NCBI GenBank assembly: GCA_032718475.1 | Contig: JAUCBJ010005603.1 | Location: forward strand, 1 to 55,137 | Source: Nemertoderma westbladi | Taxonomy: Eukaryota; Xenacoelomorpha; Nemertodermatida; Nemertodermatidae | Direction: 5' to 3' | DNA: 55,137 nucleotides | In this document: piece by piece, positions 29,410-39,359 of the stretch | How the letters are laid out: each line of letters begins with the position of its first letter | Numbering within the stretch: position 1 is the stretch's first letter | Program-made: the position numbers and the translations under genes | The notes under the pieces: generated by a model | The model's database searches: none | Seen by the model: the letters and a program-made list of their open reading frames with translations, nothing else | Told to the model about the DNA's origin: nothing

Positions 29410-29878
29410 TTGGAACTATGTCAACACAAATTCAACAACGACTTAAAATACTTTCTAGAACACTTCCACAAATCGAACTCAAATTAATATTTAGACCCAC
29501 ATCTCTTTCTGGCTAACTACTTTCCTTTCAAAGACAGATTTCCCAAAGCGATGATACCTCTTACTTTATACCACTTTAAGTGCACCAGCTGTAACGCTGA
29601 CTTCATCGGTAAATCCGAGCGCCACTTTAATAAAGTAAGGGTCTCTGAACATCTGGCAAAGTCTCCTCGAACAGGAAAGCCAACAGCCTCTCTTAGACAC
29701 CCATCCATACGTGAACATGCACTTGAGTACGACCACCGATTTACTTACCAAGACTTTAGTATCATAGGTGCAGCCACAAATAATTACGATCTCCTAATTA
29801 AAGAAAGTCTACTTATACAGAAACGAAGACCCTCACTAAATGTACAAGGCACTTCCTTCCTTCTACATCTATTTTAGT
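29410..29878 (+). pseudogene. Penelope-like element fragment: C-terminal GIY-YIG endonuclease
   Basis: The frame to 29877 contains YHFKCTSCNADFIGKSERHF, then RVSEHL, SPRTGKP, SIREHALEYDHRF and LLIKESLLIQKRRPSLN. This is the C-terminal GIY-YIG-type endonuclease layout of Penelope-like retroelements: a Cys pair, a Gly in the place of the YIG motif, Arg, His and a catalytic Glu. About 40 codons of the linker upstream (LKILSRTLPQIELKLIFRPT) are visible in another frame, so there is at least one frameshift. The reverse transcriptase is absent (5' truncation). Confidence 0.75.
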
Positions 29879-29884
29879 TACATT

Positions 29885-30010
29885 ATCTACTATATTCTAC
29901 TGTACTGTATCTATTCTTACTACTCCACTGTACTGTATCTATTCTTACTACTGTAACACCTTACTGTATTGTATCTATTGATACTACTCTACTGTACATA
30001 CACCTTACGT
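29885..30010 (+). repeat. Minisatellite, about 28-bp unit
   Basis: Three to four copies of a unit containing CTGTACTGTATCTATTCTTA, directly after the Penelope-like coding remnant. Confidence 0.75.
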
Positions 30011-30278
30011 ACTGTCTTTGCTTTGCTACCGGTACCGTAAACTTTTCTATAATTTGTTTTGTAATTTTACATTATTTTACTAAACTTAGTTAAATTAGCA
30101 GTCTGCCTAACCCTGTAAGAACCATACATATTAATTATATAATCTAATATTATCTAATTATTATAGTACTTAATTATCAAGCGCATAATATTTGAATTTT
30201 GTTTACATTTGTCTTTATTTTAATTTAGGTAATTTTCTGAAATAATTATAATAATTAATTTGTACCAAGTTGTTTTTT

Positions 30279-30320
30279 GGCTGAAGATTTATATCATTAT
30301 ATACGAAACGTTCCGGATCG
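30279..30320 (+). ncRNA. Hammerhead-ribozyme-like core of the Penelope-like element
   Basis: CTGAAGA (30281-30287), a short AT stem-loop (ATAT-CATT-ATAT) and CGAAACGTT (30304-30312) reproduce the conserved hammerhead core spacing (CUGANGA ... GAAA) known from Penelope-like terminal repeats. It lies about 400 bp past the endonuclease remnant, where such a motif is expected. Helices I and III were not verified, so activity is not claimed. Confidence 0.45.
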
Positions 30321-30539
30321 AAATAATTATGTTTTTTCAATTCGCACAATAATATGAGGTACAATGATGAATAAGCGAGGTGTCATTTAATGTAGAAATG
30401 CACCTAAGGAATGAAGTTCTTAATCAGAAACATAATATTATATACACCGCAATATTGACAATAATCACTACTAATATCTGACTAATCTCTAATAATAATC
30501 AAAATAACACCGTCACCTGTTATACACCAAAATGTTAGA

Positions 30540-31425
30540 TACCCTCTCTCAGCCGTGAGTGTTAGCGCATTTGACAAAAAGGACGTTTTTAAATTTTAAT
30601 CTTTATTTTTATATATTTTGACTCTTTCCGATTATTTAATAAACTATGCGAGAATGCGAGTAAAATGTCCGGTCTGATACAATGAACGGAGTTGCGCTAG
30701 TGTACCTGTCACCGAGGGCCGCTCACTGTATCACTTTATTTCACTTTATTGTACTGTGTAGGCCTAGTTAGTTAGAGGTAATAAAACACACGTAAATCTG
30801 ACACAATTGTCCAGGTTATCCATAGTCCAGGTTATAAATAACGTTAGCGCATTTGACAAAAAAGACGTTTTTAACCTCTATTTCATAAATTTTGACACTT
30901 TCCGATTGTTTTGTAGAGCACATAAGAATGCGAGTAAAAGCACCCAGTCTGAAACACTGAAACGGTAATTGCGCTAGTGTACCTTCAATGGAAGGCCGTT
31001 CTAGTGTATCACTTTTTTTCCCTCTTCCCCACAATTGTATTGACTTTCTCATTGTTTCACTCAGTCTATAACGGTAATTGATCATCTATTTTATTTCACT
31101 AATATACAGTACCGCGAGGGTGTGGTGGCACAATACAATAAGTAAATGTCTGACTAATTATTTATGTAAGGGCTCAAGTCTGGCGATTGTGTTTCCCTTT
31201 AGGGGAAACGTATTGCAATCTGAATCTGGAAACTGTATCTGTTTATATTATTATCGCTACGGTATTCAATTTATGACAACGCTCAATCATGGTGTTATTA
31301 ATATTTAGAGCTTCGCTTGCATTGAGGGTCTGAAATATCGCCATATATTAATTATTTATTGAGTTAGAGGTGATAAAACACACGTAAATCTGACACAATT
31401 GTCCAGGATATCAATAAGGCTTAGC
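30540..31425 (+). repeat. Diverged tandem duplication, about 285-bp unit
   Basis: GTTAGCGCATTTGACAAAAA starts copies at 30561 and 30843. Both continue through TTTTGACxCTTTCCGATT, GAATGCGAGTAAAA and TTGCGCTAGTGTACC. A partial third copy has AAAACACACGTAAATCTGAC at 31375, matching 30783. No coding potential is seen in 30350-31700. Confidence 0.75.
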
Positions 31426-31705
31426 TATAGAGACCTACCTGGGTTTTGGCGTGTGTAAAATGTCTTTAATCTTGGAATATCGGCGATATTATATTAACCA
31501 ACAAATTGAGTTTACCGATACGATATCAAATATTATAACCAATAATTATAACCAAATGTATAATTTAATTGTAAACAGAATGAGTATAGTAATAATCACC
31601 AGTGAATTAAAGCTTGACTGGGTTTTTTACATTCTACATGGATAAGTATGATTCCACTAAACAATTAATGACAACGGTAATAGCAGAAGTGAGAGAAAGG
31701 CGTAG

Positions 31706-31849
31706 TGGCGGTACGGCTAATGTCGCGTTACGGAAAGTCGCGTTACGGCTAATTTTCAGAGTAGCCGTTACGCGACTTTGAAACTTTGAAAGTCGCGGTA
31801 CGGCTACTCAAAAAGTCGCGTTACGGCTAATTGTCGCGTTACGGCTAAT
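31706..31849. repeat. GTCGCGTTACGGCTAA short repeat cluster with inverted copy
   Basis: The unit occurs fully at 31737, 31815 and 31833 and partly at 31711, 31722 and 31792. One inverted copy (AGCCGTTACGCGAC) is at 31763-31776. The CG content is far above the AT-rich surroundings. Confidence 0.85.
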
Positions 31850-31962
31850 CTATTGTCTTGGTTTTACATAGGGAATCATTATCAATATTATTCTAAGGTG
31901 TTTACGTACAGATTAGGTCCGATAAATGTATTGTAGTAATGTTTTACAGCATGGGAGTATCC

Positions 31963-31976
31963 GGGGGGGGGGGGGG
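31963..31976 (+). repeat. Poly(G) tract, 14 nt
   Basis: Fourteen G near the 3' end of the minus-strand LINE. Confidence 0.95.
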
Positions 31977-32016
31977 ATTTTAACAAAAAACTGTATTGTA
32001 TTATTACTACTAGGAT

Positions 32017-33259
32017 CGGCATGCTGCATTGTAGCTGCATTTTTAAGAATGCTGTGCCGGCTTGTCAACAAAATTGCACCGCCACAACTCCCTATCACCC
32101 ATGACGTTTGCTAGATCATCCGCATCTTTAAGGCCAGTGTCCTTTAGGATGCGTCTCAAGAAAGTCATGGGCTGTCCACCATGCTTATTCACTCCATGAG
32201 GCTGCCAAAGTACAAGATTATGCACTGGCTGGTCCTCACGGCGAAAGCAATGTCCTGCAAAGCGGAGGCGATTTTGTTCTAGTGTCAAGCTTGGGGGAAC
32301 CAATGAGACACCTCCAATGTTATATAGTGTCTGGTTGGAGATGTGTGCATTGTACTTGACACAATGTACCCGGCGTAGCATTCTTGTGAATGTGCCATCC
32401 AGAGATTTGGTGTCCTCAGCAGTTAGAGCCCAGCATGGACTCCCGTAGAGGAGTACTGGAACTACTGCTGCTCTAAATAATCGGACCTTAAGTTTCCGAT
32501 TAATTCTAGGTGACTTCCAAATCCTGGAAAGCCTATTCAAGGCTGCCCATGCCTTTCCCTTACGTATTCGAAGGTCCTCACCTAACTTCCGGATCCATGA
32601 TCCCAGGTAACAGAAGTCGTCCACATGTTCAAGCATACCATCCTTTGAGCTTATGCTCATCCGATCAGAGACTTGCTGAGGACTTTCAAAGTTAACTGTC
32701 AAAATGTTGGTCTTTCTGGAGTTAATAAAAAGACCAACACTAGAAGCAGCATGTTCTAATGAGCTGAGGAGCCGTTGGGCTCCCTCTAATGATTCTGAGA
32801 GTACTCCTAAGTCATCAGCAAAGTCTAGATCAGTTAGGTACTTGGCAGGATTTCCTCGACTTCTGGAGCCAGTAGGTGGAGTTATCATCACCCCATCATC
32901 ATTATGATGATCTAAGGACATGCATAGAACATAGTCAACCACAATAATGAACAAGAATGGTGCAAGTGTGTCTCCTTTGAGGACGCCCCATAACACTTCA
33001 AATGGTTCTGTGTCACCATCAACAGTAGACACAAATGTTGTCGAACCATCGTATACTGATCTAATTGCTGCAATAATTTCATCAGGAATCCCATATAATG
33101 AAAGTATGCTGAACATACGTGAGCGAGTGATTGAATCAAAGGCCTTGAAGAAGTCAACAAAGATAACAGCCAGATGCCTGTCTTTCTTTTTTGATATTTC
33201 TTCAATTATCCTTCTAAGTCCCAAAATGGGCTCCATGGTCCCACGACCTTTACGGAACC
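32017..33259 (-). pseudogene. LINE copy 1, 3' half: reverse transcriptase C-terminal part
   Basis: A frame of 397 codons (33236-32043) holds the central and C-terminal reverse transcriptase: FFKAFDS, a GVLKGD motif (Gln to Lys compared with GVLQGD in the inserted copy), FADDLG with the catalytic Asp pair, and the LLYGSPCWALT region typical of two-domain RTE/CR1-like LINEs. The frame starts abruptly at MEPILGL because copy 2 was inserted here; its missing N-terminal part is found at 35625-37313 on the same strand. The 3' end continues past the stop into GCAGCATGCC-type sequence and ends near 32017. Confidence 0.85.
33251..33259. repeat. Target-site duplication TACGGAACC (left)
   Basis: The same 9 bp recur at 35625-35633. 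The pair brackets the plus-strand LINE copy that split the minus-strand copy. Confidence 0.8.
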
Positions 33260-35624
33260 TCTCACGGAATCAATCACCTACATCGCCCTGGGTCTATAGC
33301 AATAGTGTTAACCGAAATTCTGTCCATCTTCAGGATTTTATCTCTGGAAATGGATTGTTTTCGGCTGGAACCCAGTTCAAGAAGCGAACTGGAAAGCTAT
33401 GGACTCATAGTGGACCCAGTGGTCACAAGTCCCAGATAGACCATATTCTGTTTCGTAGGAAATACAGGAGCTCTATACAAGACTGTAATGCATTTACACT
33501 TTGACCCTTCTCCAGTGATCACCGCCTTATTGTGGCCAAGGTAAGACTTAGTCCGCGTGCTAGCAGAACAACGAAATCTGCCTTGCCGTGGCATGACTGG
33601 TCCTCTCTGTTGCAACAGTCAAGTGTGAGATCCAGCTTCACACTACAGCTGAGCAACAGGTATGAGGCTCTGGCCTCTGAGACGGCAGAAGTGCCGAAAT
33701 GACCTTCATAAGGCGCAGAAAGAGTCCCGACTCAAACAGACTACAGCGGCCAAGAATGCAGTTAAGGCTGCATCTAGGTCCCTGAACAGGCAGTACTCTG
33801 CTAATCTACAGGAGCTAATAAACCAACAGGTTGATGCCATCAATGATGCTGACGACAGCAGGCAATCATCCCAGGCATGGAAATCGATCAATCTGCTTAC
33901 TGGGCGGAAAAGCCAACCAACCACCAAGGTTAAGGCTGAATCACCAGCCGCTCGCCTCAATGGTTGGAAAGCCCACTTTGAAAAGCTCCTCAATAATGAC
34001 AGGGTATTGCCTGATAACTTTATAGAAGTAAAAGTGTCTGAGTCTGTACTCCCAGATATTCCCATTGGCGATATCTCCTTTGCAGAAGTGAAGGCTGCTG
34101 CAAAGAGCATTAAGACCAACCGTGCCAGTGGAGTAGATGGTGTTCCCCCTGAGGTCTTTAAAATACCTGAGTGTTTAAAGCTCATCTATCCCATCATAGT
34201 AGACATGTACCGTACAACAAGAGTCCCACAAGAAATGAAAACAAATAAGTTTGTGCCAGTTCCCAAGAAGGGCAACCTAACACTCTATGGTTCTTTTCGG
34301 GGAATCTCATTGATCTCGATTGCTGCAAAGCTATACAATAGGATTCTATTAAATCGCATCAGGGATCCCATTGAGAGACTGCTCCGTGGAAATCAGAATG
34401 GGTTCCATAAAGGTCGTGGGACCATGGAGCCCATTTTGGCACTTAGAAGGATAATTGAAGAGTTATCAAAAAAGAAAGACAGGCATCTGGCTGTTATCTT
34501 TGTTGACTTCTTCAAGGCCTTTGATTCAGTCTCTCGCTCACGTATGTTCAGCATACTTTCATTATATGGGATTCCTGATGAAATTATTGCAGCAATCATA
34601 TCAGTATACGATGGTTCGACAACATTTGTGTCTACTGTTGACGGTGACACAGAACCATTTGAAGTGTTATGGGGCGTCCTCCAAGGAGACACACTTGCAC
34701 CATTCTTGTTCATTATTGTGGTTGACTATGTTCTACGCATGTCCTTAGATCATTATAATGATGATGGGGTGATGATAACTCCACCTACTGGCTCCAGAAG
34801 TCGAGGAAATCCTGCTCAGTTCCTAACTGATCTAGACTTTGCTGATGACTTAGGAGTACTATCAGAATCATTAGAGGGAGCCCAACGGCTCCTCAGCTCA
34901 TTAGAACATGCTGCTTCTAGTGTTGGTCTTTTTATTAACTCCAGAAAGACCAAAATTCTGACAGTTAACTTTGAAAGTCCTCAGCAAGTCTCTGATCGGA
35001 TGAGCATAAGCTCAAAGGATGGTATGCTTGAGCATGTGGACGACTTCTGTTACCTGGGATCATGGATCCGGAAGTCAGGTGAGGACCTTCGAATACGTAA
35101 GGGAAAGGCATGGGCAGCCTTGAATAGGCTTTCCAGGATTTGGAAGTCACCGAGAATTAATCGGAAACTTAAGGTCCGATTATTTAGAGCAGCAGTAGTT
35201 CCAGTACTCCTCTACGGGAGTCCATGTTGGGCTCTAACTGCTGAGGACACCAAATCTCTGGATGGCACATTCTCAAGAATGCTACGCCGGGTTCATTGTG
35301 TCAAGTACAATGCACACATCTCCAACCAGACACTATATAACATTGGAGGTGTCTCATTGGTTCCCCCAAGCTTGACACTAGAACAAAATCGCCTCCGCTT
35401 TGCAGGACATTGCTTTCGCCTTTCGTACTTTGGCAGCCTCATGGAGTGAATAAGCATGGTGGACAGCCCATGACTTTCTTGAGACGCGTCTTAAAGGACA
35501 CTGGCCTTAACGATGCGGATGATCTAGCAAATGTCATGGGTGATAGGGAGTTGTGGCGGTGCAATTTTGTTGACAAGCCGGCACAGCATTCTTAAAAATG
35601 CAGCTGCAATGCAGCATGCCGTAG
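33260..35624 (+). mobile_element. LINE copy 2, inserted in inverse orientation into copy 1 of the same family
   Basis: It starts 5'-truncated in the endonuclease (homology from about 33269), runs through the reverse transcriptase and ends with the same 3' terminal sequence as copy 1 (CTTAAAAATGCAGCTGCAAT, then GCAGCATGCC). It is flanked by TACGGAACC on both sides. The endonuclease part has a TGA at 33502-33504 where copy 1 has Arg, and further frame changes near 33660. Confidence 0.85.
33662..35449 (+). CDS. LINE reverse transcriptase (copy 2), C-terminally frameshifted
   Basis: 595 codons. The N-terminal part is the linker between endonuclease and RT. RT motifs follow: KTNRASGVDGVPPE, FVPVPKKG, FRGISLI, FFKAFDS (first catalytic Asp nearby), GVLQGDTLAP and FADDLG (catalytic Asp pair). 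The thumb/C-terminal region has LLYGSPCWAL. Compared with copy 1, a deletion of about 22-28 bp after GHCFR at about 35422 shifts the frame; the lost C-terminus continues in another frame at 35431-35595. The start ATG (33662) is only the first Met in the frame, because the endonuclease part upstream is broken. This copy is therefore probably inactive. Confidence 0.82.
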   Translation: MRLWPLRRQKCRNDLHKAQKESRLKQTTAAKNAVKAASRSLNRQYSANLQELINQQVDAINDADDSRQSSQAWKSINLLTGRKSQPTTKVKAESPAARLNGWKAHFEKLLNNDRVLPDNFIEVKVSESVLPDIPIGDISFAEVKAAAKSIKTNRASGVDGVPPEVFKIPECLKLIYPIIVDMYRTTRVPQEMKTNKFVPVPKKGNLTLYGSFRGISLISIAAKLYNRILLNRIRDPIERLLRGNQNGFHKGRGTMEPILALRRIIEELSKKKDRHLAVIFVDFFKAFDSVSRSRMFSILSLYGIPDEIIAAIISVYDGSTTFVSTVDGDTEPFEVLWGVLQGDTLAPFLFIIVVDYVLRMSLDHYNDDGVMITPPTGSRSRGNPAQFLTDLDFADDLGVLSESLEGAQRLLSSLEHAASSVGLFINSRKTKILTVNFESPQQVSDRMSISSKDGMLEHVDDFCYLGSWIRKSGEDLRIRKGKAWAALNRLSRIWKSPRINRKLKVRLFRAAVVPVLLYGSPCWALTAEDTKSLDGTFSRMLRRVHCVKYNAHISNQTLYNIGGVSLVPPSLTLEQNRLRFAGHCFRLSYFGSLME

Positions 35625-35633
35625 TACGGAACC
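35625..35633. repeat. Target-site duplication TACGGAACC (right)
   Basis: Matches 33251-33259. Confidence 0.8.
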
Positions 35634-37313
35634 CATTCTGATTTCCACGGAGCAGTCTCTCAATGGGATCCCTGATGCGATTTAATAGAATCCTATTGTA
35701 TATCTTTGCAGCAATCGAGATCAATGAGATTCCCCGAAAAGAACCATAGAGTGTTAGGTTGTCCTTCTTGGGAACTGGCACCAACTTCTTTGTTTTCATT
35801 TCTTGTGGGACTCTTGTTGTTCGGTACATGTCTACTATGATGGGATAGATGAGCTTTAAACACTCAGGTATTTTAAAGACCTCAGGGGGAACACCATCTA
35901 CTCCACTGGCACGATTGGTCTTAATGCTCTTTGCAGCAGCCTTCACTTCTGCAAAGGAGATATCGCCAATGGGATTATCTGGGAGTACAGACTCAGACAC
36001 TTTTACTTCTATAAAGTTATCAGGCAATACCCTGTCATTATTGAGGAGCTTTTCAAAGTGGGCTTTCCAACCATTGAGGCGATCGGCTGGTGGTTCAGCC
36101 TTAACCTTGGTGGTTGGTTGGCTTTTCTGCCCAGTAAGCAAATTGATCGATTTCCATGCCTGGGATGATTGCCTGCTGTCGTCAGCATCATTGATGGCAT
36201 CAACCTGTTGGTTTATTATCTCCTGTAGATTAACAGAGTACTGCCTGTTCAGGGACCTAGATGCAGCCTTAACTGCATTCTTGGCCGATGTAGTCTGTTT
36301 GAGTCGGGACTCTTTCTGCGCTTTATGAAGGTAATTTCGGCACTTCTGAATTTTGTTGTCAGTCCAGGGGGCCCTTTTCCTGTTTCGAGGGTATACAGGA
36401 ACTGTTCTGCAGCTGCTAACTTAACTGCTTCTGTAAAGGCAGTATAGCCCTCACAGTGATCTGCCGCCTCAGAGGCAAGAGCCTCATACCTGTTGCTCAG
36501 CTGTAGTGTGAAGCTGGATCTCACACTTGGCTGTTGCAACAGAGAGGACCAGTCATGCCGCGGCAAGGCAGATTTCGTTGTTCTGCTAGCACGCAGACTA
36601 AGTCTTACCTTTGCCACAATAAGGCGGTGATCACTGGAGAAGGGTCGAAGTGTAAATGCATTACAGTCTTGTATAGAGCTCCTGTATTTCCTACGAAACA
36701 GAATATGGTCTATCTGGGACTTCTGACCACTGGGTCCACTATGAGTCCATAGCTTTCCAGTTCGCTTCTTGAACTGGGTTCCAGCCGAAAACAATCCATT
36801 TCCAGAGATAAAATCCTGAAGATGGATAGAATTTCGGTTAACACTATTGCTATAGACCCAGGGCGATGTAGGTGATTGATGCAGACTTGCATTAAAGTCT
36901 CCCAGGAATGTTAAGAATGCATGCTGATCCACTCCATCAGTAGCTGCTTGTAGATTGTGGTAGAAATTTTCCACCTCTTCTACAGGGGCAACACTAGTTG
37001 GAGAGTAGCACACAATCAGAACCACCTTAGGAAACTTCTTAGCCAGTCTTCCAGAACATGAGAAGTGGCAACGGATGATGCGGTTAGAGATTTGGTCTAT
37101 TTTGTCCAATGCTGCATGTGCAGTTGGATTCATCAATAGACCAATACCACCATTGCCACTATCATCTGCTGACGCGAGGGCAAGTCACCAACCGCCTCCC
37201 ATGTCCTTAATCAGAACCTCATCAGTCTGAGCAGTCTGAATTCGGAGCTCTTGAACACCCACTGCGCTAAGAGAAGTTTGGGCCAGAAAGGTCATCAGGA
37301 AAGGGACTCAAAT
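35625..37313 (-). pseudogene. LINE copy 1, 5' half: EEP endonuclease and start of reverse transcriptase
   Basis: The minus-strand frame 37136-36249 carries the endonuclease middle and end (FLTFLGDFNA, QIDHILFRRK, SSDHRLIVAKVRL). The start of the domain, including VGVQELR with the catalytic Glu, is at about 37295-37140 in the same reading direction, behind an in-frame TGA near 37177. The linker and first RT motifs follow at 36141-35640 and stop exactly at the TACGGAACC junction, where copy 2 begins. Joined conceptually to 32017-33259, it forms one roughly 2.9-kb LINE, 5'-truncated near 37313. Confidence 0.82.
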
Positions 37314-37344
37314 AATTGTTGGCTTCTGTTACGGTATATGGCGC

Positions 37345-37460
37345 TGTACACATTATTAGCCATTATACAGTATAATATATTGGTCCATTATGCAGTATAA
37401 TATATTAGTCCGTTATACTGTACGCAATATTAGTCCGTTATGCAGTATAATATTTTAGAT
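37345..37460 (+). repeat. Four tandem copies of an about 25-bp unit
   Basis: Units begin TTAGCC, TTGGTCC, TTAGTCC, TTAGTCC and end in ATAATATA/ATAATATT. The position at the start of the putative U3 suggests promoter-proximal enhancer-like repeats, as seen in many LTRs. Confidence 0.75.
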
Positions 37461-37878
37461 AAGGTATAATAGCGCAGTGATATTTAGATAGGGAAATTAA
37501 AACACCCATATATTTGAATTCATCCATTTTGTATAGTATGTAGCCCTACCTACGTAATTTTGTATTAGGATATAAGTAGATAGTTCCAGGGTAGCAAGTT
37601 CAGTTGGACCCTGGATTTTGGGCTTGCTGTTATTAGTCTTGATGGGCTAGCTATCACGTGTCGTAATTTCCTATAATTGCGCTAAATTAATGTTTGTGCA
37701 TCATGTTATTGGTACTGCTAAATTAAGCACCGGCAAAATTACCTTATATGGTGACGTTTAGGGGGTTAGGGCTACAATCCGGCTTTCTTATTGGACTAAC
37801 TGCTTCCAGGTTGGTCTAATGATAAGCGCGGATTGAAGAGCCAATGAGTGAGCGATTGCATCACCCTTCTCGGATCAC

Positions 37879-37886
37879 CTATAAAT
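37879..37886 (+). promoter_or_regulatory. Core promoter of element 2 (TATA box)
   Basis: CTATAAAT in a GC-richer context, with TCAATCTCAACTCAATC-type pyrimidine/initiator sequence about 30 bp downstream and no gene on this strand before 40697. Confidence 0.5.
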
Positions 37887-39359
37887 TGGCGGTTTGCCGG
37901 TAGAGCTGTACCTCAATCTCAACTCAATCCGTTTGCTACCTGTTACGCCATCAGTACCATTAAGTTAGAAGTATAATCTTGCGTATTTCTGCAATTTGCT
38001 ATTTTTCGATTAATTTCTTGAAATGATTTGTTAGTACTACTATTCTCAATTGCATTTCTCAATCAATCCTATTCGATTACTGCTAATTACAACCGGAACT
38101 ATGATTTCTACCCCTTTTGTTAATGGTTCTATGTGATTCAATTCTACGCAATAATCCTAAGGGATTTTCTGAGACTGTCAGACTTTGTGATTTTGCATGC
38201 GCCGCTACGGTAGCTATTCAAATAAATGAAGGGCTAAGGTGCCGGTAGGCGGTGGGCACATCGGGGGGTTGGGCGACTAAGGGAGAGCGGAGGATTCAAA
38301 AGCGGGCAACGCTGGCGGGGGGTCACCGTTGCGGTCGGGCGTTTCGCACTGTAGTATGCAGACCATTCGCCGATACAGTAATTAGGGGCTGATGATCCAG
38401 GTTTCGTCTCTATTTAGTATTAGGGGGGCAGGAATCGGGTTAGTTAGGAAGCCTAGATGTACCCGGGAGAGGCCTGCACGTATTACAGCGTGAAGTGTGG
38501 AGTACGAATAGTGAATCGCACAACTGTGGGCTACACGGTAGTTATCTGCATAATTGCGAACTGTGATTGCTGACGCTGATTGGTGTGTTACTGAAGTGTG
38601 CCTATGATTATGAATGCTTAGGTAGGCGCCTTTCCCTTTGATTGATTTCTATTTCTTAGTTACAACAAATAATTACTGATTAGGTCAAAGTAATACGGCA
38701 ATTTAGGCTATTACTAGCGAAACCTGTTGTGTAATAAATTAGAATTACGCATTCTGGAACTCTTAGTAATTAGTACGCTGTTACACATTTGTGACTGTAA
38801 TTGATTAGTAAAATTAAGAATTAGTACGCAGCATAGCGGAGAGTAGCTAAGGTAATAATTAGAGTACTGTAAACTATTCACGCTGAGCGGTTATTTGCAT
38901 TAGCGGGCAATAAGCCAGATCGCATTATTCAGTACGCACAACACACTAGTAATTTGCTGGCCTAAAGCCAGCTGCAGGCAAGTTTAGACCCAGAGCGGCA
39001 TTATCCACGTAGAGACAAATACTGTACCATTTTGATTATTTTAAATATTCTCACATTCACACATTCCGTTAGGGAATCCCCAGTATTCGCGATTAGAAGA
39101 GACGTAGGCAATAGCGTGCTTAAAATAGTGATAAAATTAGGCGTAAGAATACTCTGAGTGCAAGGCCTCTCGCACTCGTCTTAAGTAAGCTTAGGGAGCC
39201 GACTCGGGTTTATTGTTTTGGTTATTCCCGCGTGGCTCATAGATTCGAACAGTTACCTCTCTATCGAGCGATCGGTAGAGAAAGGAACAAGCGATTTTGC
39301 AGGAGCCGTGTAAATTTAGTAAAATATATTAGCGGACGGCAGATTAGCGCCATCCAACG

